Shown here piece after piece: positions 15,556 through 23,043 of a DNA stretch of 37,633 nt. The notes under the pieces were generated by a model. That model worked only from the letters and a program-made list of their open reading frames with translations. It was not told where the DNA came from and did not search any database. This stretch comes from Stenotrophomonas maltophilia (lineage in GTDB: Bacteria > Pseudomonadota > Gammaproteobacteria > Xanthomonadales > Xanthomonadaceae). Where the stretch lies: the NCBI GenBank assembly GCA_002387845.1, contig DGLB01000075.1:1-37633 (forward strand), read 5' to 3'. Position numbers and translations under genes: made by a program. The stretch's first letter is position 1. The number at the start of each line of letters is the position of its first letter.

Positions 15556-15656
15556 GTACCCGGAGAATGGAAGTCCATAGCAGGGACGATGGATGGAGGC
15601 AGGATCAGCCTCCCGCTGTTTCCGGGGTCGCATCTGAAAGGGTGCGGCCTTTTTTT
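15556..15656 (+). ncRNA. Candidate small RNA ending in orphan terminator
   Basis: An intrinsic terminator on the + strand (15627-15656) has no + strand gene ahead of it: yegS and the following unknown gene both run on the - strand. Just upstream a second hairpin can form, GGAGGC (15595-15600) with GCCTCC (15608-15613). Together these suggest a structured small transcript of about 60-150 nt. The 5' end is not determined; I found no convincing promoter, so the start given is a guess. Confidence 0.35.
15627..15656 (+). terminator. Orphan intrinsic terminator
   Basis: An 8-bp stem (15627-15634 with 15641-15648, two G-U pairs) has a 6-nt loop TGAAAG and is followed by C and seven T (15650-15656). 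The T-run abuts the stop codon of the oppositely oriented gene. It points + and therefore cannot serve yegS or its neighbour. Confidence 0.75.
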
Positions 15657-16228
15657 CATGCACTGTCTTCCGCGATGGCCCGATAGGAACGGGCAGACTC
15701 GAAGCCGAGGCTGTAGCCCGACCTGAAGTAGCGAACGGCATCGGTCATCTCCCCACTCCCGGCGATCTCGATCAGTGGCCCTGTACGCCCGGCATCCGCG
15801 TCGCGATAGCCCGCCGTCGCGCCCGCCGCGAAGGCCTGATCGAGCCGCGCCTGATCCACCAGTGCATCAACGCGGGGATCTGGCACTGGTTGTGCGGGCT
15901 GCGCAGCCAGGTCGGCTCTGGCCTGTGCAAGGCGCCGGCCTGCCCGTTGGTACTGCCACACTTTCACGGCACCGGCGACGACGATCGCACCTACCGTAAC
16001 AGCACCCCACAGCGTGTTGCTCATACCTGCCGTGGGCTGCGCCGCGATAGGGGAATCAGGCGCGCCTGCCAGCGGATCTGGTGCCCACCCCGTTGCCTGA
16101 TTGGATATACGCTGCAGCATGCTCCCCAGCGCATCCCCCACGACCGAGAGCGCAGTGGTTCCAGCACGCACACTCAGTTCAGTGGCGTGCGAAAGTGTGA
16201 CGTTCACAGGGCATTGCAGCGGCAACAT
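15656..16228 (-). CDS. Membrane-anchored protein of unknown function
   Basis: I do not recognise this 190-residue protein. It has one clear transmembrane helix (about 72-92, WGAVTVGAIVVAGAVKVW), followed by a charged Ala-rich, possibly coiled-coil stretch (95-135) and a C-terminal part with YFRSGYSLGFESARSYRAI. The N-terminal 68 residues look irregular. The ATG at 16228 has GAGG 6 nt upstream, which supports it; MSNTLWGA (16024) is an alternative. It follows the GNAT gene on the same strand after 108 nt. Confidence 0.6.
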   Translation of the reverse strand: MLPLQCPVNVTLSHATELSVRAGTTALSVVGDALGSMLQRISNQATGWAPDPLAGAPDSPIAAQPTAGMSNTLWGAVTVGAIVVAGAVKVWQYQRAGRRLAQARADLAAQPAQPVPDPRVDALVDQARLDQAFAAGATAGYRDADAGRTGPLIEIAGSGEMTDAVRYFRSGYSLGFESARSYRAIAEDSA

Positions 16229-16336
16229 CAGAACCTCGGGGGAACAATCGAAGCGGCCTTCGATTGTCCCTGCCGCGCCGCTGTTGAGTCAGAGGCAAAG
16301 CCGACACTGCAGCAGCCATCGTCCCACTTCGATGGC

Positions 16337-16828
16337 TTACGAGCGCGCCGCGAATGCCTTCAGCGCGTCGCCTTCAAGCCGGTACACAGTCCACTCGCTC
16401 TGCGGCCGCGCACCCATCGCTTCGTAGAAGTCGATGGCCGGCGTGTTCCAGTCCAGCACCGACCATTCGAAGCGGCCGCAGCCCTCGGCCACGGCCAGCT
16501 TCGCGATGTGCTGCAGCAGCGCCTTGCCGGCCCCGCTGCCGCGGCTGGCCGGGCTGACGTACAGATCTTCCAGGTAGATGCCGTTGCGGCCCAGCCAGGT
16601 GGAGTAGTTGTAGAAGTACACCGCGTAGCCGATGGGCTGACCCTCCGCTTCGCAGATCAGCGCGCGCGCCTTGGCATCGGCACCGAACAGGCTGTCGCGG
16701 ATGCCGGCCTCGTCGGTCTGCACCGACGATTCGGCCTTTTCGTAGATCGCCAGCTCGCGGATGAAGCGCAGAATCAGCGCCGCATCCCCAGCGGTGGCTT
16801 CGCGGATCAGCACGTCGGCAGCGGCCAT
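16337..16828 (-). CDS. GNAT-family N-acetyltransferase
   Basis: The 163-residue product is a Gcn5-related acetyltransferase, resembling the diamine (spermidine/spermine) acetyltransferase branch. It has the N-terminal LIREATAGDAALILRFI, the central YLEDLYVSPASRGSGAGKAL segment carrying the acetyl-CoA pyrophosphate-binding R-G-S-G-A-G-K loop (about 95-100), and the C-terminal WNTPAIDFYEAMGA helix typical of that branch. The substrate is not certain. It starts 2 nt after the rpe stop, so the two are cotranscribed. Confidence 0.88.
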   Translation of the reverse strand: MAAADVLIREATAGDAALILRFIRELAIYEKAESSVQTDEAGIRDSLFGADAKARALICEAEGQPIGYAVYFYNYSTWLGRNGIYLEDLYVSPASRGSGAGKALLQHIAKLAVAEGCGRFEWSVLDWNTPAIDFYEAMGARPQSEWTVYRLEGDALKAFAARS

Positions 16829-16830
16829 GC

Positions 16831-17508
16831 TCAGCCCCGCGCCTTGGCGACGTTGCGGCGCATCTGCTCGATGACATCCTTGTAGCTGATCGGGGCGTTG
16901 AAGATGGCCGAGCCGGCGACGAAGGCGTCAGCACCGGCAGCCGCAATCGCGCCGATGTTGTCGGCCTTCACCCCACCGTCGATCTCCAGGCGGATGTCGC
17001 GGCCGCTGGCGTCGATCTTCTCGCGTACCACGCGCAGCTTGTCCAGCGCCGAAGGAATGAAGGCCTGGCCCCCGAAGCCCGGGTTGACCGACATCAGCAG
17101 CACCAGGTCCAGGTCATCCAGCACCCAGTCCAGCACATCCACCGGGGTGCCCGGGTTGAGCACCAGGCCCGGCTTGCAGCCCAGCGAGCGGATCAACTGG
17201 ATGGTGCGGTGCACGTGGCGGCTGGCTTCGGGGTGGAAGCTGATGTAGGTGGCACCGGCCTCGGCGAAGTCCGGAATGATGCGGTCCACCGGTTCCACCA
17301 TCAGGTGCACGTCGATGGGAGCGGTGATGCCGTGCTTGCGCAGCGCCTGGCAGACCATCGGGCCGATGGTGAGGTTGGGCACGTAATGGTTGTCCATCAC
17401 GTCGAAGTGCACCCAGTCGGCACCGGCGGCAAGCACGTTGTCCACTTCCTCGCCGAGGCGGGCGAAATCGGCGGACAGGATGGAGGGGGCGATGATGCAG
17501 TTGGACAT
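16831..17508 (-). CDS. rpe: Ribulose-phosphate 3-epimerase
   Basis: Rpe interconverts ribulose-5-phosphate and xylulose-5-phosphate in the pentose phosphate pathway. The 225-residue TIM-barrel has the signature segments IIAPSILSADFARLGEEV, HFDVMDNHYVPNLTIGP (metal-binding His and Asp), VMSVNPGFGGQ-like LLMSVNPGFGGQAFI and EIDGGVKADNI. Linkage of pentose phosphate and trp genes is seen in several proteobacteria; here the accessory region separates rpe from trpE. Confidence 0.97.
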   Translation of the reverse strand: MSNCIIAPSILSADFARLGEEVDNVLAAGADWVHFDVMDNHYVPNLTIGPMVCQALRKHGITAPIDVHLMVEPVDRIIPDFAEAGATYISFHPEASRHVHRTIQLIRSLGCKPGLVLNPGTPVDVLDWVLDDLDLVLLMSVNPGFGGQAFIPSALDKLRVVREKIDASGRDIRLEIDGGVKADNIGAIAAAGADAFVAGSAIFNAPISYKDVIEQMRRNVAKARG

Positions 17509-17545
17509 GGCCAGGGCCTTGCAGAAGGAAGAAGGGGCGGCAGCG

Positions 17546-17878
17546 CTAACCGCGCTTGCGCAGGGTCTTGATGCGGTCGTAAGCGGCGTTGAGCTGGCGC
17601 GATTTGCGCTCGGCCTGCTGGCGCAGCTCGGGGGCCGCCCCCACCACCTTGTCGGGGTGGTACTGGGAGATCAGGCGGCGGTAGGCCAGGTCGATCTCGG
17701 CGTCCGTGGCCTCGGAGGTCAGCCCCAGCTCGCGATAGGGGTTTTCCCTGTTCAGCCGGAACCAGTCGGCGTCAAAGGCATGGCCCAGCAGCAGGCCGAT
17801 GGCCGCCCCGAACAGGGGGTTGGGCCGGAACAGCAGGGCCCCGGCGATGAATCCGAGCAGTTTTCCGTACCAGCGCAT
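17546..17878 (-). CDS. Short DjlA-like membrane J-domain protein
   Basis: This 110-residue protein joins an N-terminal membrane segment of the DjlA type (RWYGKLLGFIAGALLF, PLFGAAIGLLLGHAFD) directly to a C-terminal J domain (about 47-108) with the essential HPD in ISQYHPDKVVG. The middle TerB-like domain of full-length DjlA (about 270 residues) is absent. It probably recruits DnaK to the inner membrane. Homology begins at the ATG at 17878; an in-frame ATG at 17914 would add 12 residues and neither has a strong ribosome-binding site. Confidence 0.8.
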   Translation of the reverse strand: MRWYGKLLGFIAGALLFRPNPLFGAAIGLLLGHAFDADWFRLNRENPYRELGLTSEATDAEIDLAYRRLISQYHPDKVVGAAPELRQQAERKSRQLNAAYDRIKTLRKRG

Positions 17879-17919
17879 GGTCGTCGGGGCGGCCGCTTGA
17901 AAAAGGTGATCCATTTTAC

Positions 17920-17970
17920 GTCACAGCGGGCCCAACCCGCTTTACACTAGGCCGCCCGCTGTCTGGCGGG
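17920..17970 (+). promoter_or_regulatory. Candidate purC promoter with inverted repeats
   Basis: A -35 box GTCACA (17920-17925) is separated by 17 nt from a -10 box TACACT (17943-17948), each 4 of 6 to consensus. The spacer carries AGCGGG-N5-CCCGCT (17925-17930 and 17936-17941). A second inverted repeat, CCCGC-N6-GCGGG (17955-17959 and 17966-17970), follows the expected start site. Either could be an operator or leader hairpin. Confidence 0.45.
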
Positions 17971-18022
17971 CCCGTCACCGGGTGCCCTGGACAGCTGTCT
18001 CGACGAAGCCTCAGGAGTGCCC

Positions 18023-18949
18023 GTGCCGACCACGTTGTTGCAATCCGATCTCCCCGGCCTGCCCTTGCGCCATCGCGGCAAGGTGCGTGATGTTTTCGAC
18101 ATTCCGCGCGACCGGCTGCCCGCCGGCACGCCGCCGGGGGATTACCTGCTGATGGTCGCCACCGACCGTCTGTCGGCCTTCGACGTGGTGCTGCCGGACC
18201 CGATTCCCGGCAAGGGCGAAATGCTCTGCCAGGTGTCGAACTTCTGGTTCGCCAAGACCGCACACCTGATGCCCAACCACCTGACCGGCATCGATGTTGC
18301 CAGCGTCCTGCCCGAAGGCGTGGATGCGGCGCTGTATGCCAAGCGTGCAGTGGTCACCCGCAAGCTGAAGCCGGTGCCGGTGGAAGCCATTGCCCGCGGC
18401 TATCTGATCGGCAGCGGCTGGAAGGACTACCAGCGCACCGGCAAGGTCAGCGGCATCGAACTGCCCGACGGCCTGCGCCAGGCCGAACAGCTGCCGGAAC
18501 CGATCTTCACCCCGTCGACCAAGGCGGCGGTGGGCGACCACGACGAGAACATCGACTTCGATGCGATGGTCAAGGCGGTGGGCGGCGACCTGGCCGAACG
18601 CGTGCGCGATGCCACCCTGCGCATCTACAAGTTCGCGGCGGATTACGCCCTGGAACGCGGCATCATCCTGGCCGACACCAAGTTCGAGTTCGGTACCGAT
18701 GAAGACGGTCGCCTGTACATCATGGACGAGATGCTGACCCCGGATTCGTCGCGCTACTGGCCGGCCGACCAGTACGAAGTGGGCACCAGCCCGCCGAGCT
18801 ACGACAAGCAGTTCGTGCGTGATTACCTGGAGACCCTGGACTGGGGCAAGACCGCCCCGGGCCCGAACATTCCGGCTGACATCATCGAACGTACCCGCGC
18901 CAAGTACGCCGAGGCGCTGCAGCGCCTGGCCGGCATCAGCGTGGATTGA
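18023..18949 (+). CDS. purC: Phosphoribosylaminoimidazole-succinocarboxamide synthase
   Basis: PurC joins aspartate to CAIR with ATP to form SAICAR in de novo purine synthesis. The 308-residue product is the longer SAICAR-synthetase type. It shows LRHRGKVRDVFDIP, LLMVATDRLSAFDVVLPDPI, PVEAIARGYLIGSGWKDY, IFTPSTKAAVGDHDENI and LADTKFEFGTDEDG. I place the start at the GTG at 18023 because AGGAG (18013-18017) is 5 nt upstream. An in-frame GTG at 18017 overlaps that ribosome-binding site and is rejected. Confidence 0.97.
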   Translation: MPTTLLQSDLPGLPLRHRGKVRDVFDIPRDRLPAGTPPGDYLLMVATDRLSAFDVVLPDPIPGKGEMLCQVSNFWFAKTAHLMPNHLTGIDVASVLPEGVDAALYAKRAVVTRKLKPVPVEAIARGYLIGSGWKDYQRTGKVSGIELPDGLRQAEQLPEPIFTPSTKAAVGDHDENIDFDAMVKAVGGDLAERVRDATLRIYKFAADYALERGIILADTKFEFGTDEDGRLYIMDEMLTPDSSRYWPADQYEVGTSPPSYDKQFVRDYLETLDWGKTAPGPNIPADIIERTRAKYAEALQRLAGISVD

Positions 18950-18960
18950 CGGAACCCACC

Positions 18961-19446
18961 ATGTCCACCACGACCCAGGTTGTGCGGCCGATTGACCGCT
19001 ACTTCGCCAGCTACTCCGACGACCATCGCAATGCGCTGAACCAGCGCATCCACGTGGTCGCGGTGCCGGCGATCCTGTGGTCGGTGGTGGGCCTGCTGTG
19101 GTGCATTCCGCCGCTGATCACCTGGTTCCAGCATGGGGTCTGGGCCGGCCTGGCGATGTTCACGGCCTGGTGTTTCTACAACCGGCTGTCGCGCTCACTG
19201 GGCATCGGCATGCTGGGGCTGCTGTTCCTGTGCGGCTGCGTGTGCCGCCTGCTGGAAGCGCAGATCGGCCTGGCCGGCCTGGGCTGGACCGCACTCGGCG
19301 TGTTCGTGGTGGCCTGGATCGCGCAGTTCATCGGCCACAAGTTCGAGGGGCGCAAGCCCAGCTTCCTGACCGACCTGACCTACCTGCTGATCGGTCCGGC
19401 CTGGGTGATGGCCAAGCTCTACCGCCAGATGGGCTGGAAATACTGA
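18961..19446 (+). CDS. Mpo1-like (DUF962) membrane protein
   Basis: The 161-residue product belongs to the DUF962/Mpo1 family, named for a yeast dioxygenase that alpha-oxidises 2-hydroxy fatty acids. It has the family N-terminus PIDRYFASYSDDHRNALNQR followed by His, four or so membrane helices, and the C-terminal AWIAQFIGHKFEGRKPSF motif; conserved His residues in both motifs are the likely iron ligands. Its substrate in this organism is unknown. It starts 11 nt after the purC stop, with GGAA before the ATG, and is probably cotranscribed with purC. Confidence 0.85.
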   Translation: MSTTTQVVRPIDRYFASYSDDHRNALNQRIHVVAVPAILWSVVGLLWCIPPLITWFQHGVWAGLAMFTAWCFYNRLSRSLGIGMLGLLFLCGCVCRLLEAQIGLAGLGWTALGVFVVAWIAQFIGHKFEGRKPSFLTDLTYLLIGPAWVMAKLYRQMGWKY

Positions 19447-19834
19447 CGGTCGTGCTGGCCATTGGCCGGCAACCCCGCTGATCCGCCAACCTGAACGAAA
19501 CCGATCATCACCGGCGCTGCACGCACCCGCGCCCAGCATCGCCGTGGGCACTCCGTTTTCGACATCTCCCGTTCATGTCCGGGCCAGCTGAGCTGTGGTC
19601 CCAGCCCCTGCCGTTGTTGGGCTGGTGCCCTCGCGATGAACAGCCGACGGACAGATGCGGCAAAGCGGACGCGATTGTCCATACGGGTTTGACGGGTGCC
19701 GAATGGGGTGGATTTCGGGGCTGAAAAAATGAACCACGCACGTTACATGCAGTTGCTGGCGTATTCGGGTATATCGGCGACAAATGACCGCCTGTTAGAC
19801 TGAACAACCTGCTCGTGAATCGCGCATTCCCTGC
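19447..19834. other. Intergenic region ahead of the Mrp operon
   Basis: This 388-nt gap has no convincing gene. It contains a degenerate SMAG-like palindrome without its GTAG (GCTGGCC-ATT-GGCCGGC at 19454-19470). The last 100 nt are AT-richer and should hold the mrp promoter; a TAGACT hexamer at 19796-19801 is the nearest -10-like sequence but lacks a good -35. I see no intrinsic terminator for the purC transcript. Confidence 0.5.
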
Positions 19835-22663
19835 ATGAATCCTGCCCTGCTCCTGCTGCTGGCCCTGCCCTTTGTGATGGCAGCGGCCGTGGCCACATTC
19901 CGCACCAGCTCCCGCGCCACTGCCGCCTGGCTGGCCGCCGTCGCTCCGTTGGGCGGGCTGGCCCTGCTGGCCACGATGAGTCCGGCGGTGATGCATGGCG
20001 AGGTGGTGCGCAGCTTCGGCGACTGGCTGCCGCAGATCGGCCTGGCCTTCTCGCTGCGTTTGGACGGGCTGGCCTGGATGTTCGCCGGCATGGTGCTGGC
20101 CATCGGTGCACTGGTGGTGATGTATGCGCACTACTACCTGAGCGCACGCGACAACGCCCACCGCTTCTACTGTTACCTGCTGCTGTTCATGGGGGCCATG
20201 CTGGGCATGGTCCTGTCGGGCAACCTGCTGCTGCTGATGGTGTTCTGGGAAATGACCAGCATCAGCTCGTTCCTGCTGATCGGCTTCTGGTCGCACCGCC
20301 AGGACGCGCGTGAAGGCGCGCGCATGGCGCTGGTGGTCACCGGTGGCGGCGGCCTGGCCCTGCTCGGCGGTGTGCTGCTGATCGGTCGCATTGTCGGCAG
20401 CTTCGAGCTGGATGCGGTGCTGGCCGCCGGCGATGTGATCCGCAGCAGCCCGCTGTACCCCTATGCCCTGTTCTTGGTGCTGGCCGGCATCTTCACCAAG
20501 AGCGCGCAGTTCCCGTTCCATTTCTGGCTGCCGCACGCGATGGCCGCCCCCACCCCGGTGTCGGCCTACCTGCACTCGGCGACCATGGTCAAAGCCGGCG
20601 TGTTCCTGCTGGCGCGGCTGCATCCGGCCCTGGCCGGCACCGATCTGTTCTTCTACACGGTCAGCGGCATCGGCGCGCTGACCCTGCTGATCGGTGCCTG
20701 GAACGCGATCTTCCAGCACGACCTGAAGGGCCTGCTGGCCTACTCCACGATCTCGCACCTGGGCCTGATCACCCTGCTGTTCGGCCTGTCCACGCCGATG
20801 GCGGTGGTGGCAGGCGTGTTCCATATCCTCAACCACGCTACCTTCAAGGCCTCGCTGTTCATGGCCGCCGGCATCATCGACCATGAAACCGGCACCCGCG
20901 ACATGCGCAAGCTGGGCGGACTGCGGCGTCTGATGCCGTTCACCAGCGCGCTGGCGATCATCGCCTCGCTGGCCATGGCCGGCATTCCGCTGCTCAACGG
21001 CTTCCTGTCCAAGGAAATGCTGTTCGCCGAGGCCATCACCACGCAGGGGCCGGAGCCGATGCGCATCGCGGTGTCGATCGCGGCGCTGCTGGCCGGCGTG
21101 TTTGGCGTCGCCTACAGCCTGCGCTTCGTCCACGACACCTTCTTCGGCAAGGGTCCGCACGACCTGGACCGCGTGCCGCACGAACCGCCGCGCTTCATGA
21201 AGGTGCCGGTGGAGATCCTGGTGGTGATCTGCCTGGCCGTCGGTATCGCCCCGGCGATCACCATCGCGCCCGTGCTCGACACCGCCGCGCAGGCCATCCT
21301 GGGGCCGGCAATGCCCAGCTTCAGCCTGTCGGTGTGGCACGGCTTCAACCTGCCGCTGGTGATGAGCATCGTCGGCGTGCTGGGCGGCGTGGCGCTGTAC
21401 TTCGGCCTGCGCCGGCTGATCAACCTGCATGCGGTGGTCAGCCGCACCATTGGCCGCAACCTGTTCCACAAGCAGCTGGATCTGGTGTTCGGCTTCGCCC
21501 ACGGCCTGACCCATGCACTGGCCAACGGCAGCCTGCAGCGCATGCTGATGGCGCTGGTGGTGGTGGCCATCGTGGTCGCGGCCGCGCCGTTCGTCGCCCA
21601 CCCGGTGTCACCGAACTGGCCGTCGCCGCAGCCGATTCCGCTGCTGGGCTGGGTGCTGTGGGCGGTGATCGTGGTCTGCTCGTTCGGCGCGCTGTTCGTG
21701 TACCGGCAGCGCCTGCTGGCGGTGCTGGTGGTCGGCGGCGTGGGGCTGATGGTGTCGCTGACCTTCGTATTCCTGTCCGCACCGGACCTGGCGCTGACCC
21801 AGCTGCTGGTGGAAATGGTCACCCTGGTGCTGATGCTGCTGGGCATGAACTACCTGCCGGCGCAGTCGCCGCCGGAGAAGTCGCGCTGGCGCAAGCGGCG
21901 TGACGCCCTGATTGCGATTGTGGCCGGCGGCGGGCTGGGGGCCATGGCGTACAGCGCGATGACCCTGCCGCCCAACACCATGGCCGGCGAGATGCTTGCC
22001 CGCGCCCTGCCCGAAGCGTACGGCGAGAACGTGGTCAACGTGATCCTGGTGGACTTCCGCGGCTTCGATACCTTCGGCGAAATCACCGTGTTCGGCATTG
22101 CCGCGCTGGTGGTGCATGCACTGCTGCGGCGCTCGCGCATGGCCCCCGAGCAGATCATGCCGGGGCCGCCGATCAAACTGCCGGTGCCGGCCGACCTGGC
22201 CCAGATCATGTTCCCGCTCACGCTCACCGTGTCGATCTTCCTGTTCCTGCGCGGCCACAACGCGCCGGGCGGGGGCTTCATCGCCGGACTGGTGCTGGCG
22301 GTGCCGCTGCTGATCCAGTACGTGATCCAGGGCACCGAATCGGTGGAATCGCGCTTCGGTTTCGACTACATCCGCTGCATCGGCGTCGGCCTGCTGATCG
22401 CCATCGTCAGCGGCTGCGCTTCGATGCTGTTCGGGGTGCCGTTCCTGACCAGTGGGCATATCGACCTGGAGCTGCCGCTGATCGGCACCGTGCCGCTGGC
22501 CAGCGCCATCGGCTTCGACACCGGCGTGTACCTGGTGGTGTTCGGTGGCGCGATGCTGATGCTGTCGATGATGGGCACGATCAAGCCGCACCGCACCCGC
22601 AACGCCCGCAAGGGTGAGATCGATCCCAACCGCCGTTCGGCCCTGACCGGGGAGATGCACTGA
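19835..22663 (+). CDS. mrpA: Mrp cation/proton antiporter, fused subunits A and B
   Basis: This 942-residue membrane protein is the large subunit of a multi-subunit Na+(K+)/H+ antiporter (Mrp/Mnh/Pha), related to complex I NuoL. The MrpA part has the proton-channel core LLLMVFWEMTSISSFLLIGF (with the conserved Glu), GIFTKSAQFPFHFWLPHAM, ATMVKAGVFLLARL and HILNHATFKASLFM. The C-terminal 150 residues are MrpB-like (FLFLRGHNAPGGGFIAGLVL). The A-B fusion is the group 2 (PhaAB) arrangement. Its stop overlaps the mrpC ATG. No obvious ribosome-binding site precedes the start. Confidence 0.95.
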   Translation: MNPALLLLLALPFVMAAAVATFRTSSRATAAWLAAVAPLGGLALLATMSPAVMHGEVVRSFGDWLPQIGLAFSLRLDGLAWMFAGMVLAIGALVVMYAHYYLSARDNAHRFYCYLLLFMGAMLGMVLSGNLLLLMVFWEMTSISSFLLIGFWSHRQDAREGARMALVVTGGGGLALLGGVLLIGRIVGSFELDAVLAAGDVIRSSPLYPYALFLVLAGIFTKSAQFPFHFWLPHAMAAPTPVSAYLHSATMVKAGVFLLARLHPALAGTDLFFYTVSGIGALTLLIGAWNAIFQHDLKGLLAYSTISHLGLITLLFGLSTPMAVVAGVFHILNHATFKASLFMAAGIIDHETGTRDMRKLGGLRRLMPFTSALAIIASLAMAGIPLLNGFLSKEMLFAEAITTQGPEPMRIAVSIAALLAGVFGVAYSLRFVHDTFFGKGPHDLDRVPHEPPRFMKVPVEILVVICLAVGIAPAITIAPVLDTAAQAILGPAMPSFSLSVWHGFNLPLVMSIVGVLGGVALYFGLRRLINLHAVVSRTIGRNLFHKQLDLVFGFAHGLTHALANGSLQRMLMALVVVAIVVAAAPFVAHPVSPNWPSPQPIPLLGWVLWAVIVVCSFGALFVYRQRLLAVLVVGGVGLMVSLTFVFLSAPDLALTQLLVEMVTLVLMLLGMNYLPAQSPPEKSRWRKRRDALIAIVAGGGLGAMAYSAMTLPPNTMAGEMLARALPEAYGENVVNVILVDFRGFDTFGEITVFGIAALVVHALLRRSRMAPEQIMPGPPIKLPVPADLAQIMFPLTLTVSIFLFLRGHNAPGGGFIAGLVLAVPLLIQYVIQGTESVESRFGFDYIRCIGVGLLIAIVSGCASMLFGVPFLTSGHIDLELPLIGTVPLASAIGFDTGVYLVVFGGAMLMLSMMGTIKPHRTRNARKGEIDPNRRSALTGEMH

Positions 22664-23043
22664 TGGAACTGGCCCTGGCAAGCGCGATTGGCGTACTGGC
22701 CACAATCGGCATCTACCTGCTGCTGCGCGCGCGCAGCTTCGACGTGATTCTGGGCATGACCTTCCTGTCCTATGCCACCAATCTGCTGATCTTCGCCGGT
22801 GGCCGGCTGGTCAGCGGCAAGGCTCCGGTGCTGAAGGAGGGCGTGGCCTCGAACCTGGGCAACTACACCGACCCGCTGCCGCAGGCGCTGGTATTGACTG
22901 CAATCGTCATTGCCTTTGCGATGACCGCAGTGAGCATCGTGCTGGCCATGCGCAGTCGCAGCGACAACCACAGCGACCATGTGGACGCGCACGAGGAAGA
23001 GCCGGCGGCAGACACCGCGCCCGGCCGTGAGGGCGGCGCATGA
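22663..23043 (+). CDS. mrpC: Mrp antiporter subunit C
   Basis: This 126-residue, three-helix protein is NuoK-like (LASAIGVLATIGIYLLLRAR, VILGMTFLSYATNLLIFAGG, PQALVLTAIVIAFAMTAVSI). It is part of the Mrp membrane complex and has a charged acidic C-terminal tail. Its ATG overlaps the mrpA stop (TGATG) and its stop overlaps mrpD (ATGA). Confidence 0.95.
   Translation: MELALASAIGVLATIGIYLLLRARSFDVILGMTFLSYATNLLIFAGGRLVSGKAPVLKEGVASNLGNYTDPLPQALVLTAIVIAFAMTAVSIVLAMRSRSDNHSDHVDAHEEEPAADTAPGREGGA

Noticed and set aside
10720..16228. Mobile island with integrase, insertion sequence or att sites
   Set aside because: No transposase, integrase, tRNA or flanking direct repeats are visible. The accessory genes are inferred from content and composition only.
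18017..18022. Upstream GTG start for purC
   Set aside because: It overlaps the AGGAG ribosome-binding site that is correctly spaced for the GTG at 18023.
19508..21601. A 697-codon open frame antisense to mrpA
   Set aside because: It is very rich in His, Gln, Arg and Gly, the usual product of reading high-GC coding DNA backwards, and lies opposite a well-recognised antiporter subunit.
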